Of a DNA stretch of 64,000 nucleotides, positions 35,759-44,202 are shown piece after piece. Origin of the DNA: JABMMZ01 sp040386935 (GTDB taxonomy: Bacteria; Bacteroidota; Bacteroidia; NS11-12g; UBA955). Location of the stretch: NCBI GenBank assembly GCA_040386935.1, contig JAZKEQ010000014.1, positions 11,922-75,921 of the forward strand. The letters are read 5' to 3'. Each line of letters begins with the position of its first letter. Position 1 is the stretch's first letter. The translations under genes and the position numbers were made by a program. Under the pieces are notes generated by a model. That model made no database searches. It saw nothing but the letters and a program-made list of their open reading frames with translations, and was not told where the DNA came from.

Positions 35759-36881
35759 GTGGAAAATTTCATAGTATCAGCGCGTAAGTACAGGCCCTCA
35801 GTGTTCGATGAGGTAGTCGGACAGCGCCATATTACCGATACTTTACTCAATGAAATTAACAACAACCACCTTGCTCAGGCATTTTTGTTCACCGGGCCCA
35901 GAGGCGTTGGAAAAACCACTTGCGCCCGTATCCTTGCAAAAGTCATCAACCAAAAAGACAGCGATTCAACCGAACAAGATTACGCTTTTAACATTTTTGA
36001 ATTAGATGCTGCCAGTAACAATTCTGTTGAAGATATCCGCAATCTTAACGATCAGGTAAGAATTCCACCTCAGGTAGGCAGTTATAAAGTATACATCATT
36101 GACGAGGTGCACATGTTGTCTACTGCGGCTTTCAATGCTTTCCTTAAAACGCTTGAAGAACCGCCCAAATACGCCATTTTCATTCTGGCGACAACAGAAA
36201 AACACAAAATACTCCCTACAATTTTATCGCGTTGTCAGATATTTAATTTTAAACGCATTCAGGTGAAAGACATGGTCGGTCATCTGAAATCAATTGTTGT
36301 CAGAGAGAATATACAAGCCGAAGACGAAGCACTTCACTTAATAGCCGAAAAAGCTGACGGAGGATTAAGAGATGCACTGTCGATGTTTGACCAGATGGTG
36401 AGCTTTTGCAACGGCAATATCACCTATACTCAGGTGGTAGACAACCTGAATTTACTAGATAAAGATTACTATTTCAAAGTAACTGATGCTATTCTTTCTC
36501 AAAATGTTGGAGAGGTATTGAATTTCTTTGATCAAATACTTGAAAAAGGTTTTGACGGACAGTTGTTTCTCAACGGATTAAACGAACATTTCCGTAATCT
36601 GATGGTATGCAAAGACGCTGCTACTGTGCATTTATTGGATGTTGGCGAAAATCACAANNNNNNNNNNCAAAGTAAAATATGCGGAACAAAGCAAAAACAC
36701 CAATCTCACTTTCCTGCTTAATGCTCTGAATATCAATAATCAATTTGATTTAGAATACCGCAACAGCCGCAATCAACGCCTGCATATTGAGCTGGCATTA
36801 CTGAAATTGTGCCACATCAAAAACATGCTGAATACAGCCTCAACACTTGATGAATTAAAAAAAAAAGTGATGAGTATATAA
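35759..36881 (+). CDS. dnaX: DNA polymerase III gamma/tau subunit, zero-frame (gamma-like) part
   Basis: Clamp-loader ATPase of the replisome. The start is GTG 35759 (MENFIVSARKYRPSVFDEVVGQ). An upstream TTG at 35732 lies inside a -7 element (TACTTTTG, 35727-35734). Walker A GPRGVGKTT, LDAASNNSVEDIR, Walker B YIIDEVHML, sensor 1 ATTEKHK and the arginine finger ILSRCQIF are seen. The Cys-rich zinc module normal between Walker A and LDAASNN is absent. A run of 10 N at 36658-36667 breaks the frame. Joining the flanks over a shared CAA restores VGENHKVKYAEQS, which fits the family. The zero frame ends at 36881, 12 bases after an A10 run, giving a short gamma-like product. Confidence 0.93.
36658..36667. 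other. Assembly gap (10 N) inside dnaX
   Basis: Ten N separate ...AATCACAA from CAAAGTAAA.... The flanks share CAA. Merging them gives an in-frame peptide typical of DnaX, so the N run probably stands for overlapping contig ends, not for missing DNA. Confidence 0.9.
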
Positions 36882-37483
36882 GCAAGCAACTTGCTTTGAA
36901 ACAGCAAGCGAAACAATCAGCAGCTACAACTCCCAAAAATTCCCCTAAAATCATTCCTCTGGCTGAAGCATCTTTTGCTTTACCAAAATTGCCGGTAAAA
37001 AATACGGTTGTTGCCCCTCCTGTTCAGGCTTCAATGGCTGAAATCATTGAGGATGTTGACCAAATTATCAAGGAAAAGGTAACTGAAATAGCTGAAACAA
37101 TCGCGCCTGAAACTGTAATTGAAAAAACATATCCTGAATTTACCGAAGCCAATGTAACTAAGGCCTTTGCTAATTTTTCAGGTAAGTTTTCAATATCAAC
37201 AGCTACCCTTATTAAAATGTATCCCCCAATTTTAGGTGATAATGAGGTGAGCATTAAGATGCACAAAGCCAACATCAATTTACTGGAGCCCATTAAAGTA
37301 GAATGGCAGGTATTTTTGAAAGATTATTTTGGCAACAGACAATTGATACTGACCATCATTGAAGATGATGAAATCATTAAAAATACCAAGGCCTACACCT
37401 CACGAGAACAATTAGAGGAGCTGGCTTCAGAGAATCCTTTGGTGAAGGAATTAGTGAAAAAACTCAACTTAAAATTAAAGTAA
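36854..37483 (+). CDS. dnaX: dnaX tau-specific extension, reached by -1 shift at A10
   Basis: A frame -1 to the preceding dnaX part opens at 36854, just before the A10 run (36857-36866), and continues to 37483. Read through the shift it gives KKK-SDEYISKQLALKQQAK, a Pro/Ala/Glu-rich linker, then a globular tail (ANVTKAFANFSGKFS to LVKKLNLKLK) of the kind found at the C-terminus of Bacteroidota DnaX. It has no good start codon of its own; the TTG at 36896 is poor. Tau extensions bind polymerase alpha and DnaB. Either ribosomal or transcriptional slippage makes both forms, or the A-run length is a sequencing error. Confidence 0.8.
   Translation: MKKKSDEYISKQLALKQQAKQSAATTPKNSPKIIPLAEASFALPKLPVKNTVVAPPVQASMAEIIEDVDQIIKEKVTEIAETIAPETVIEKTYPEFTEANVTKAFANFSGKFSISTATLIKMYPPILGDNEVSIKMHKANINLLEPIKVEWQVFLKDYFGNRQLILTIIEDDEIIKNTKAYTSREQLEELASENPLVKELVKKLNLKLK
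36857..36866 (+). promoter_or_regulatory. A10 slippery site in dnaX
   Basis: Ten A followed by G, read in the zero frame as TTA AAA AAA AAA GTG. It lies inside the only 28-base window (36854-36881) where the zero frame and the -1 frame are both open. This is the place where dnaX shifts in E. coli (A AAA AAG) and slips in Thermus (A9). Confidence 0.7.
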
Positions 37484-37538
37484 TTAGGCGCAACTTATTT
37501 TGCCCCAAATTCATTATTTTTGCGAGCTAATATATAGC

Positions 37539-39065
37539 ATGCAAGAACAAATCTTAATTCTTGATTTTGGATCTCAATACACACAATTAATTGCACGAAG
37601 ACTCAGAGAGTTAAATGTTTACTGTGAAATCCACCCCTTCAATCATATTCCGGCCATCACCGAAAACATCAAAGGTGTTATTCTATCAGGCAGTCCTGCC
37701 TCGGTTAGAGACAGTGAAGCACCTCAGGTTGACCTAACCCTTTTTAACGGCAAAGTACCTGTATTAGCGGTATGTTATGGCGCACAATATTATGCTCAGA
37801 AATTGGGCGGCAATGTAGCACCCAGCGACCACAGAGAGTATGGCAGAGCTCAACTCCATAAAATAGCGGACAGCAAACTGTTCAAGGATGTTGATTTTCC
37901 AACCCAGGTTTGGATGAGTCACGGTGATACTATTACAGCATTACCTGAAAATGCTGAATTAATTGCCAAAACAGATTCAATACCATGTGCAGCTTTTCAG
38001 ATCAAAGGTGTTGAAACTTATTGCATCCAATTTCACCCTGAAGTTACGCATAGCACACAAGGCCCTCAATTATTAAAAAACTTTATAGTAGATATTTGTC
38101 AGTGCTCACAGGATTGGAACCCTGATAACTTCATACACGCAACGGTTGATAGTTTGAAAGCCCAAATAGGTGACGACAAAGTAATCCTTGGCCTTTCAGG
38201 TGGTGTAGACAGCAGTGTTGCAGCGGGCTTATTGCACAAAGCAATCGGTAAAAATCTGTATTGCATTTTCATCGATAATGGCTTGTTGCGACTCAATGAA
38301 TTTGAACAAGTATTAGAGGCATATAAACAAATGGACCTCAATGTGATTGGGGTTGATGCCACTCAGCAATTCTATACTGCCCTGGCTGATCTTAAAGATC
38401 CTGAATTGAAGAGAAAGGCAATTGGCAGAGTATTTGTAGAAGTATTTGAGCAGGAATCTCATAAGATTGATGGCGCAAGATGGCTGGCTCAGGGAACAAT
38501 CTATCCGGATGTGATAGAATCAGTATCTGTTAAAGGACCATCAGCTACCATCAAATCGCATCACAATGTGGGAGGGCTGCCTGAAAAAATGAACCTTAAA
38601 ATTGTTGAACCATTAAGAAGTCTGTTTAAAGATGAAGTAAGAAGAGTGGGTGCAGCGTTACAAATTCCTGCAAATATTCTTGGTCGTCATCCTTTTCCGG
38701 GACCAGGTTTAGCAATTCGAATCATCGATGATATTACACCTGAAAAAGTAAATATTTTGCAAAAAGCTGATGCTATTTTCATGAATACTTTGAGAGAAAA
38801 AGGCTGGTACGACAAAATATGGCAAGCCGGTGCAATTTTCCTTCCGGTAAGAAGTGTTGGTGTTATGGGAGATGAAAGAACCTATGAACACGTAATCTGC
38901 TTAAGAGCAGTAACATCACTTGATGGAATGACTGCTGACTGGGTACATATACCTCATGAAATACTCGGTGAAATCAGTAATAAAATCATCAATCAGGTAA
39001 AAGGAATCAATAGAGTGGTATATGATATCAGTTCTAAACCACCTGCTACGATAGAATGGGAATAA
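37539..39065 (+). CDS. guaA: GMP synthase (glutamine-hydrolysing)
   Basis: Aminates XMP to GMP using glutamine and ATP. 508 aa from ATG 37539 (MQEQILILDFGSQYTQLIAR); a longer frame from 37500 overlaps the -7 element TATTTTTG (37515-37522) and is rejected. The glutaminase domain has nucleophile Cys in AVCYGAQYYAQ, and His/Glu in FHPEVTHS. The ATP-pyrophosphatase loop is LGLSGGVDSSVAA, and the dimerisation domain has HPFPGPGLAIRI and ends KPPATIEWE. The next gene's ATG overlaps its stop (TAATG). Confidence 0.98.
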   Translation: MQEQILILDFGSQYTQLIARRLRELNVYCEIHPFNHIPAITENIKGVILSGSPASVRDSEAPQVDLTLFNGKVPVLAVCYGAQYYAQKLGGNVAPSDHREYGRAQLHKIADSKLFKDVDFPTQVWMSHGDTITALPENAELIAKTDSIPCAAFQIKGVETYCIQFHPEVTHSTQGPQLLKNFIVDICQCSQDWNPDNFIHATVDSLKAQIGDDKVILGLSGGVDSSVAAGLLHKAIGKNLYCIFIDNGLLRLNEFEQVLEAYKQMDLNVIGVDATQQFYTALADLKDPELKRKAIGRVFVEVFEQESHKIDGARWLAQGTIYPDVIESVSVKGPSATIKSHHNVGGLPEKMNLKIVEPLRSLFKDEVRRVGAALQIPANILGRHPFPGPGLAIRIIDDITPEKVNILQKADAIFMNTLREKGWYDKIWQAGAIFLPVRSVGVMGDERTYEHVICLRAVTSLDGMTADWVHIPHEILGEISNKIINQVKGINRVVYDISSKPPATIEWE

Positions 39066-40189
39066 TGAAAACACGCTATGCGATAACACTAATTCTGTTG
39101 TCAATATTAACTTCACTTTCTGCACAGAAAGCGGTTATACCAACAGATGATCTACCGCCTTTCAAAAAGGAGTTCAAGGTTGTTTTAATGCTTCCTTTTT
39201 GTTTGGAAATGCCTGAAAAATGGAAGGTGAGAGATATTATGGCCGACTACTACGAAGGTATAGAAATGGCCATTGAAGACCTCAAAAAACAGGGCATGAA
39301 TATGACCCTTAGTGTATTCGACACCAAACAAGACAGTTTAGAAGTCATCAGAATTTTATCTGACCCCGAAATGCAAAAAATTGATTTGCTGATTGGCCCT
39401 GTTTACGACAATGAATTACTAGAAGCCGAGAAATTTTGCTCGGTTTACAATATTCCAATGGTCAGTCCATTGCGATATTTTCCTAAAAAAACCGGTGGAG
39501 ATTTTCCTTTAATCAATTGTGTACCGCCCGATAGTCTTGAGTATTACTATCAGGGGCAGCATGCTGCCAATGCTTTTAAAAACTTTCAGGTAGTGGTTGT
39601 TGAAAATACTGACAAGCAATTGAAACCATATGCTGCCCGCAATTTTAAAAGAGGATTTGAATCTATCTCCAAAAAAAAATGCGCTGTTATTGATGGTAAA
39701 ATAAAAACCCCAACCACTGAATGGAATGGTAAAGATTCATTGTTTATTTTTTATACTTCAAAAAACAGTTCTGCTTGTGGATTGGCTTTGGACAATGCCA
39801 ATAAAGACAAATGGATAGTAGCAGGCTCGCCCGATTGGCTGGATGTTGACCGTTCAAATTACAGCGTATTCAATGGTGTATATTTTTACGACACTTACTG
39901 TGTACCGACTAATGATACAACCTATAAAAATATGCGTAAAACCTTCCGTACTAAATACGGTGGAGATCCTCAGCGATACACATTTATAGGCTATGATCAA
40001 CTGATGTTTTTTGGCAATGCACTAATGGCTTTTGACCAAAGATTTTACAATCACATACTCGACCGCAACTTTAAAATGATTCACACCAATTATCACTTTG
40101 TCAAACGCGGCAATTTGATTGAAAATGCGGGTACCAATTTGTTTTATTTCGAAAATTACAATTTGTACAAAGCTGCTTGGAGAGATTAA
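39065..40189 (+). CDS. Periplasmic-binding-protein-like (type I fold) exported protein
   Basis: 374 aa from ATG 39065, overlapping the guaA stop. The in-frame ATG at 39056 adds three residues and is possible. A signal peptide (ALTLILLSILTSLSAQ-like) is followed by a type I periplasmic-binding fold of branched-chain amino-acid receptor kind: FKVVLMLPF, a YEGIEMAIEDL helix, KIDLLIGPVYDNEL, IPMVSPLRYFP, and the second lobe with KWIVAGSPDWL and TFIGYDQLMFFGNAL. No ABC permease genes are near, so transport is doubtful. Bacteroidota use such solitary folds in envelope proteins of unknown function. The 3' end overlaps the methyltransferase gene. Confidence 0.85.
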   Translation: MKTRYAITLILLSILTSLSAQKAVIPTDDLPPFKKEFKVVLMLPFCLEMPEKWKVRDIMADYYEGIEMAIEDLKKQGMNMTLSVFDTKQDSLEVIRILSDPEMQKIDLLIGPVYDNELLEAEKFCSVYNIPMVSPLRYFPKKTGGDFPLINCVPPDSLEYYYQGQHAANAFKNFQVVVVENTDKQLKPYAARNFKRGFESISKKKCAVIDGKIKTPTTEWNGKDSLFIFYTSKNSSACGLALDNANKDKWIVAGSPDWLDVDRSNYSVFNGVYFYDTYCVPTNDTTYKNMRKTFRTKYGGDPQRYTFIGYDQLMFFGNALMAFDQRFYNHILDRNFKMIHTNYHFVKRGNLIENAGTNLFYFENYNLYKAAWRD

Positions 40190-41244
40190 AACCTTTTCAA
40201 TTAGGGATTGCGGCTCAACTCATCCAAAACTATAAAGGTGACCAACCTTTCAGTTCCTACTTTGCTGCGCAATGCAAACTACACCGTAACTGGGGAAGCA
40301 GGGACCGTAAAATATACCGTCAAGCTTGCTATACATATTTCAGATTAGGCTATGCCGCATCAGGTGCTTCAATTGAAAGCATATTACAATTTTCAGGGCA
40401 GGAAGTTGATGCAATTCTCGAACAAATTCCACTTGCTGATATTTTTCCTCACAAGCAATATCTTTCTACATTAATTAACAGTGATGAATGGATGAAACAC
40501 TTGTTGTTCCAGCATCCTGTTTACATAGCCCCAAGAGAAAATAGAATCAATGCAATAACTGATTATTTGAATCAGTCCCAAATTCCGTTTGAAAAGATAG
40601 ATAAAGCAATTAAAGTAAAATCCGACACCAATTGCAAGGAAATTATTGACAATGGTATGGGTTGGATCATGGATATTTCTTCTCAAAGAGCGGCTGACAG
40701 TATTGAAATAGCCCCGAATAGTCAGGTATGGGACTGCTGCAGCGGTGCAGGAGGTAAATCACTTTACTTATCCAATAAGTTTAAAAGTCAACTATATTTA
40801 ACCTGTTCTGACAAGCGTTTTACAATCCTCCAAAATTTAAAAGAGCGATTTAAATTGTATGGTATTCATGAACCAGCCATAGAATTATGTGACCTTACTT
40901 CTCCTTTCCAACTCGATAAGAAATTTGATATAATACTGGCCGATGTTCCTTGCAGCGGCAGTGGCACATGGGGACGAACACCTGAAAATATTACAGGTAC
41001 ACCATTGCATAAAATTGGTTTTTATGCCGAGCTGCAAAAAAACATTGTAAGAAATGCACTAAAGAATTTGAAGCCGGGTGGAAGATTATACTACGTAACC
41101 TGCTCCGTGTTTAGTGATGAAAATGAAGCCAACGCTCACTATTTCACAGAGAATTTTTCTGTTATATTAAAACAGCAGAAGTATTATCATGATTCGGCAA
41201 ACACTTCCGACTGGTTATTTGTAGCTGAATTAGAAAAGAAATAA
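40177..41244 (+). CDS. RsmB-like RNA (cytosine-5) methyltransferase
   Basis: 355 aa. A helical NusB-like N-terminal region (about 1-100) is followed by a SAM-dependent methyltransferase: VWDCCSGAGGKSLYLS (SAM site), DIILADVPCSGSGTWGRTPE (motif IV with Cys), and LYYVTCSVFSDENEANAHYF (motif VI with the catalytic Cys). This is the two-Cys pattern of 5-methylcytosine RNA methyltransferases. The target is likely 16S rRNA C967 or another RNA. The only start is TTG 40177, which overlaps the preceding gene by 13 bases, suggesting translational coupling. Confidence 0.92.
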   Translation: MERLKPFQLGIAAQLIQNYKGDQPFSSYFAAQCKLHRNWGSRDRKIYRQACYTYFRLGYAASGASIESILQFSGQEVDAILEQIPLADIFPHKQYLSTLINSDEWMKHLLFQHPVYIAPRENRINAITDYLNQSQIPFEKIDKAIKVKSDTNCKEIIDNGMGWIMDISSQRAADSIEIAPNSQVWDCCSGAGGKSLYLSNKFKSQLYLTCSDKRFTILQNLKERFKLYGIHEPAIELCDLTSPFQLDKKFDIILADVPCSGSGTWGRTPENITGTPLHKIGFYAELQKNIVRNALKNLKPGGRLYYVTCSVFSDENEANAHYFTENFSVILKQQKYYHDSANTSDWLFVAELEKK

Positions 41245-41379
41245 TTCTCAATAAATAATTTACATTTTATCGTTTTGGTAAATAATTAACCGAATTGTGT
41301 AATATTTTGGTCATATTCACACAGTCCAGTCATGTATAATTGAAAATATAATTTTACATTCGTGGCTACTTCCCTTTTT

Positions 41380-44037
41380 ATGAAAAAACAATTCTTAGCC
41401 AATAACTTACATTCAGTTTTATTGGTCTCTCTCTTTATTTTTTTTGGCACTCTACAAACAACTGCTCAAACAAAAACAGTCGGTTTATTAAAACACTTTA
41501 ACGGTACTCAAGAAAACGGCTATGTTCTTTTTGCTCCATTAAAAATTGATACTACCTATCTGATTGATAAATGCGGAAAAAAAGTACATCAGTGGGCCAG
41601 TAAATACACCCCGGGACTATCAGTTTATCTAAAGCCCAATGGCAATCTTTTAAAAACTTGTACATTTACAGATACAACATTTGGACTTGCAGGTGGCAGG
41701 GGTGGCATTATTGAAGAATTTGACTGGGATAACAACCTGCTATGGCAATACAAAATTTTCAACGATTCGTTGTGTCAGCATCATGATATTAGACCTCTAC
41801 CAAATGGCAATGTTTTGGTATTAGCATGGCATGCTATTTCAAAAAATAGTGCAATTGCAATGGGACGTGATCCAAACAATTTTTCTTCTGATGAAGTATG
41901 GGGTGAACGCTTAATTGAATTAAAACCAATAGGTACTGATAGTGCAGAAATTGTATGGCAATGGGATTTGTTTGACCACATTATACAAGACAAAAATAGC
42001 ATGTTACCTAATTATGGTATTGTCAGCCAAAATCCACAATTAATTGATTTTAATTACGCCCACGATTTAAATACTTATGACTGGATACATGCCAATAGCA
42101 TCGATTACAATGCTGACTTAGATCAAATTGTAATGAGTTGTCACAATGTTAGCGAGATTTGGATTATCGACCACAGCACTACTACAGGACAAGCTAAAGG
42201 GCATACTGGTGGCAACTCTGGTCGAGGAGGTGATATTCTATACAGATGGGGTAATCCTGAGGCGTATAAAAAAGGTGGCTCCCTTGATCGCAAATTATTC
42301 AGACAACACAATGCCAATTGGATTCCACCTGGCTACAAAGATTCAGGCAATATTATGATTTTCAATAATGGTTGGGGAAGGGATACTTCATATTCTAGCA
42401 TAGATGTAATTAAACCGCCTTTAGCAAATGGCATATACAATCCCTCTTTACCATATCTCCCATCTACACTATCATGGCAATATAAAGACTCAGTGCCAAC
42501 AAGATTTTTTTCTCAGATAATATCGGGCGCGCATCGTTTATCTAATGGCAATACATTGATATGCAGTGGTGTTCAGGGCCGATTATTTGAGGTAACTTTG
42601 CAGAAAAAAATTGTTTGGGAATACCGAAATCCTATTTCCCAGGTAGCAGTTCAAAAAGATGGTGAGGGCGCATCTAATAACTCTGTATTCAGATGTACAT
42701 TTTATCCCAACACTTACGCTGCATTTAAAAACAAAAGTCTGACACCATACGGCACAATTGAGAAAAACCCTTATGCATACTCATGCAATTATGAAACTGT
42801 AACACCTAAGGTAGTTACTGTTACCCCAAAAAAGAATGATACCGGTATAGTGAATAACACAACACTCAAAATCACTTTCAGTGAAGCTGTATTACCACTT
42901 AACTCAGACATTAAAATATATGAGAACAATACACTCCATGAAACCATCAATGCAAAAGATGCTGCAGTGAGTATTGCAACCAATATCGTAACAATTACAC
43001 CTTTACTGCCTTTCAAATACAATTCAAGAATTTCAGTGACAGTACCGATAGGCACATTCAGAGATTCATCGAACAATACAGCTGCAAAAATTGACAGTTC
43101 AGCTTGGTTCTTTTTCACTAAGAAAAAGTACACTTCTAATCCTGTATTATTCCCTCCTCACCTAGCCACTAATATTTCTATAAATTCAACTTTACAAATG
43201 CAATTTTCAGAAACGGTTACAAAAACAACCTTTGGTAATATTAAAATTTACGAGAACAATATATTAAAGCAAACCATCCCTGTAAATAGCAGTGCAGTTG
43301 TGCTTTCAGGCAATACTGCAACAATTACGCTTCCACAGGCTCTCTCTTATGGTGTGTCTGTTAGTGTAACTGTTGACCATTGTTTCAAAAATAGTTCTGA
43401 CTTCCCAAATATGCCAATTGCATTGGGTCAATGGTCATTCACAACCCGTTCATTGCCCTCAATAGTTAAACTAACTCCAACGCATGAAGCTGTTAATGTC
43501 AGCTTAAATGCGCAAGTATCTGTTGAGTTTGACAGAAGTATTTTCCCGGGTATTATTGATTATATTTATGTGTATGAAAATGACATGATCAAAGACACCA
43601 TCGCTATTAACGGTCCAAGGGTATCAATTATAAGAAACTTATTGAGCTTTGATATCAATACTGATTTTAATGAAAATTCAAGAATTGCAATTACCATTAA
43701 ACCGGGTGTACTCGCAGATACTTTCGGTACTGCTTTTACCGGAATTGATTCTAGTGCATGGAACTTCCAAACAAAAGCATCTTCCTCCATCTTGAACATC
43801 AAAAACAATTTATCTGATTTAAAAATATATCCAAATCCTAATAAAGGTCAATTTACAATCAATAGTAAAGAAGAAATAAAGACAGTAAAGGTATTTGACC
43901 TAACAGGAAGAGCAATTGAATTTGACATCGTCAATAAATCAGATTTAACTGCTGAATTGAAGCTCAAAAATATAGCTGCCGGTCATTATATCATCATGAT
44001 CAATGACAACCAAAAAACAGAAATTATTGTTCAATAA
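41380..44037 (+). CDS. Arylsulfotransferase-like T9SS protein, copy 1
   Basis: 885 aa from ATG 41380; a GTG at 41362 is an alternative. A signal peptide (to TTAQ) is followed by an aryl-sulfate sulfotransferase-like six-bladed propeller domain (about 40-470). Conserved His positions are visible: SLCQHHDIRPLPNGNVLVL, WIHANSIDYN, FRQHNANWIP and SGAHRLSNGNTLICSG. Three Big_5/SbsA-type Ig modules (about 470-800) repeat the phrase SAWFF/QWSF/AWNF at their ends. A type A T9SS tail starts at LKIYPNPNKGQFTI. Predicted cell-surface enzyme moving sulfate between phenols, or a propeller with lost activity. Tandem with copy 2 and clearly homologous along its full length. Confidence 0.9.
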   Translation: MKKQFLANNLHSVLLVSLFIFFGTLQTTAQTKTVGLLKHFNGTQENGYVLFAPLKIDTTYLIDKCGKKVHQWASKYTPGLSVYLKPNGNLLKTCTFTDTTFGLAGGRGGIIEEFDWDNNLLWQYKIFNDSLCQHHDIRPLPNGNVLVLAWHAISKNSAIAMGRDPNNFSSDEVWGERLIELKPIGTDSAEIVWQWDLFDHIIQDKNSMLPNYGIVSQNPQLIDFNYAHDLNTYDWIHANSIDYNADLDQIVMSCHNVSEIWIIDHSTTTGQAKGHTGGNSGRGGDILYRWGNPEAYKKGGSLDRKLFRQHNANWIPPGYKDSGNIMIFNNGWGRDTSYSSIDVIKPPLANGIYNPSLPYLPSTLSWQYKDSVPTRFFSQIISGAHRLSNGNTLICSGVQGRLFEVTLQKKIVWEYRNPISQVAVQKDGEGASNNSVFRCTFYPNTYAAFKNKSLTPYGTIEKNPYAYSCNYETVTPKVVTVTPKKNDTGIVNNTTLKITFSEAVLPLNSDIKIYENNTLHETINAKDAAVSIATNIVTITPLLPFKYNSRISVTVPIGTFRDSSNNTAAKIDSSAWFFFTKKKYTSNPVLFPPHLATNISINSTLQMQFSETVTKTTFGNIKIYENNILKQTIPVNSSAVVLSGNTATITLPQALSYGVSVSVTVDHCFKNSSDFPNMPIALGQWSFTTRSLPSIVKLTPTHEAVNVSLNAQVSVEFDRSIFPGIIDYIYVYENDMIKDTIAINGPRVSIIRNLLSFDINTDFNENSRIAITIKPGVLADTFGTAFTGIDSSAWNFQTKASSSILNIKNNLSDLKIYPNPNKGQFTINSKEEIKTVKVFDLTGRAIEFDIVNKSDLTAELKLKNIAAGHYIIMINDNQKTEIIVQ

Positions 44038-44202
44038 TACAGCTGAATTCTTCAACGTTTAAACATTGAAATGCATTGATTTTTAAATGCATATCTGTTT
44101 CATCGAAAATTAAGGCTTTAATTGTCACGGTCTTGTCATTTTTAAATTTCAAAACTTAGATAGTACTTAGAAAATGACTTACTTCGTCTCAATTTCTAGT
44201 AT

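Noticed and set aside
44070..44095. AT-rich hairpin after sulfotransferase copy 1 (TGCATT/AATGCA)
   Set aside because: Short AT stem without a following T run; not convincing as a terminator.
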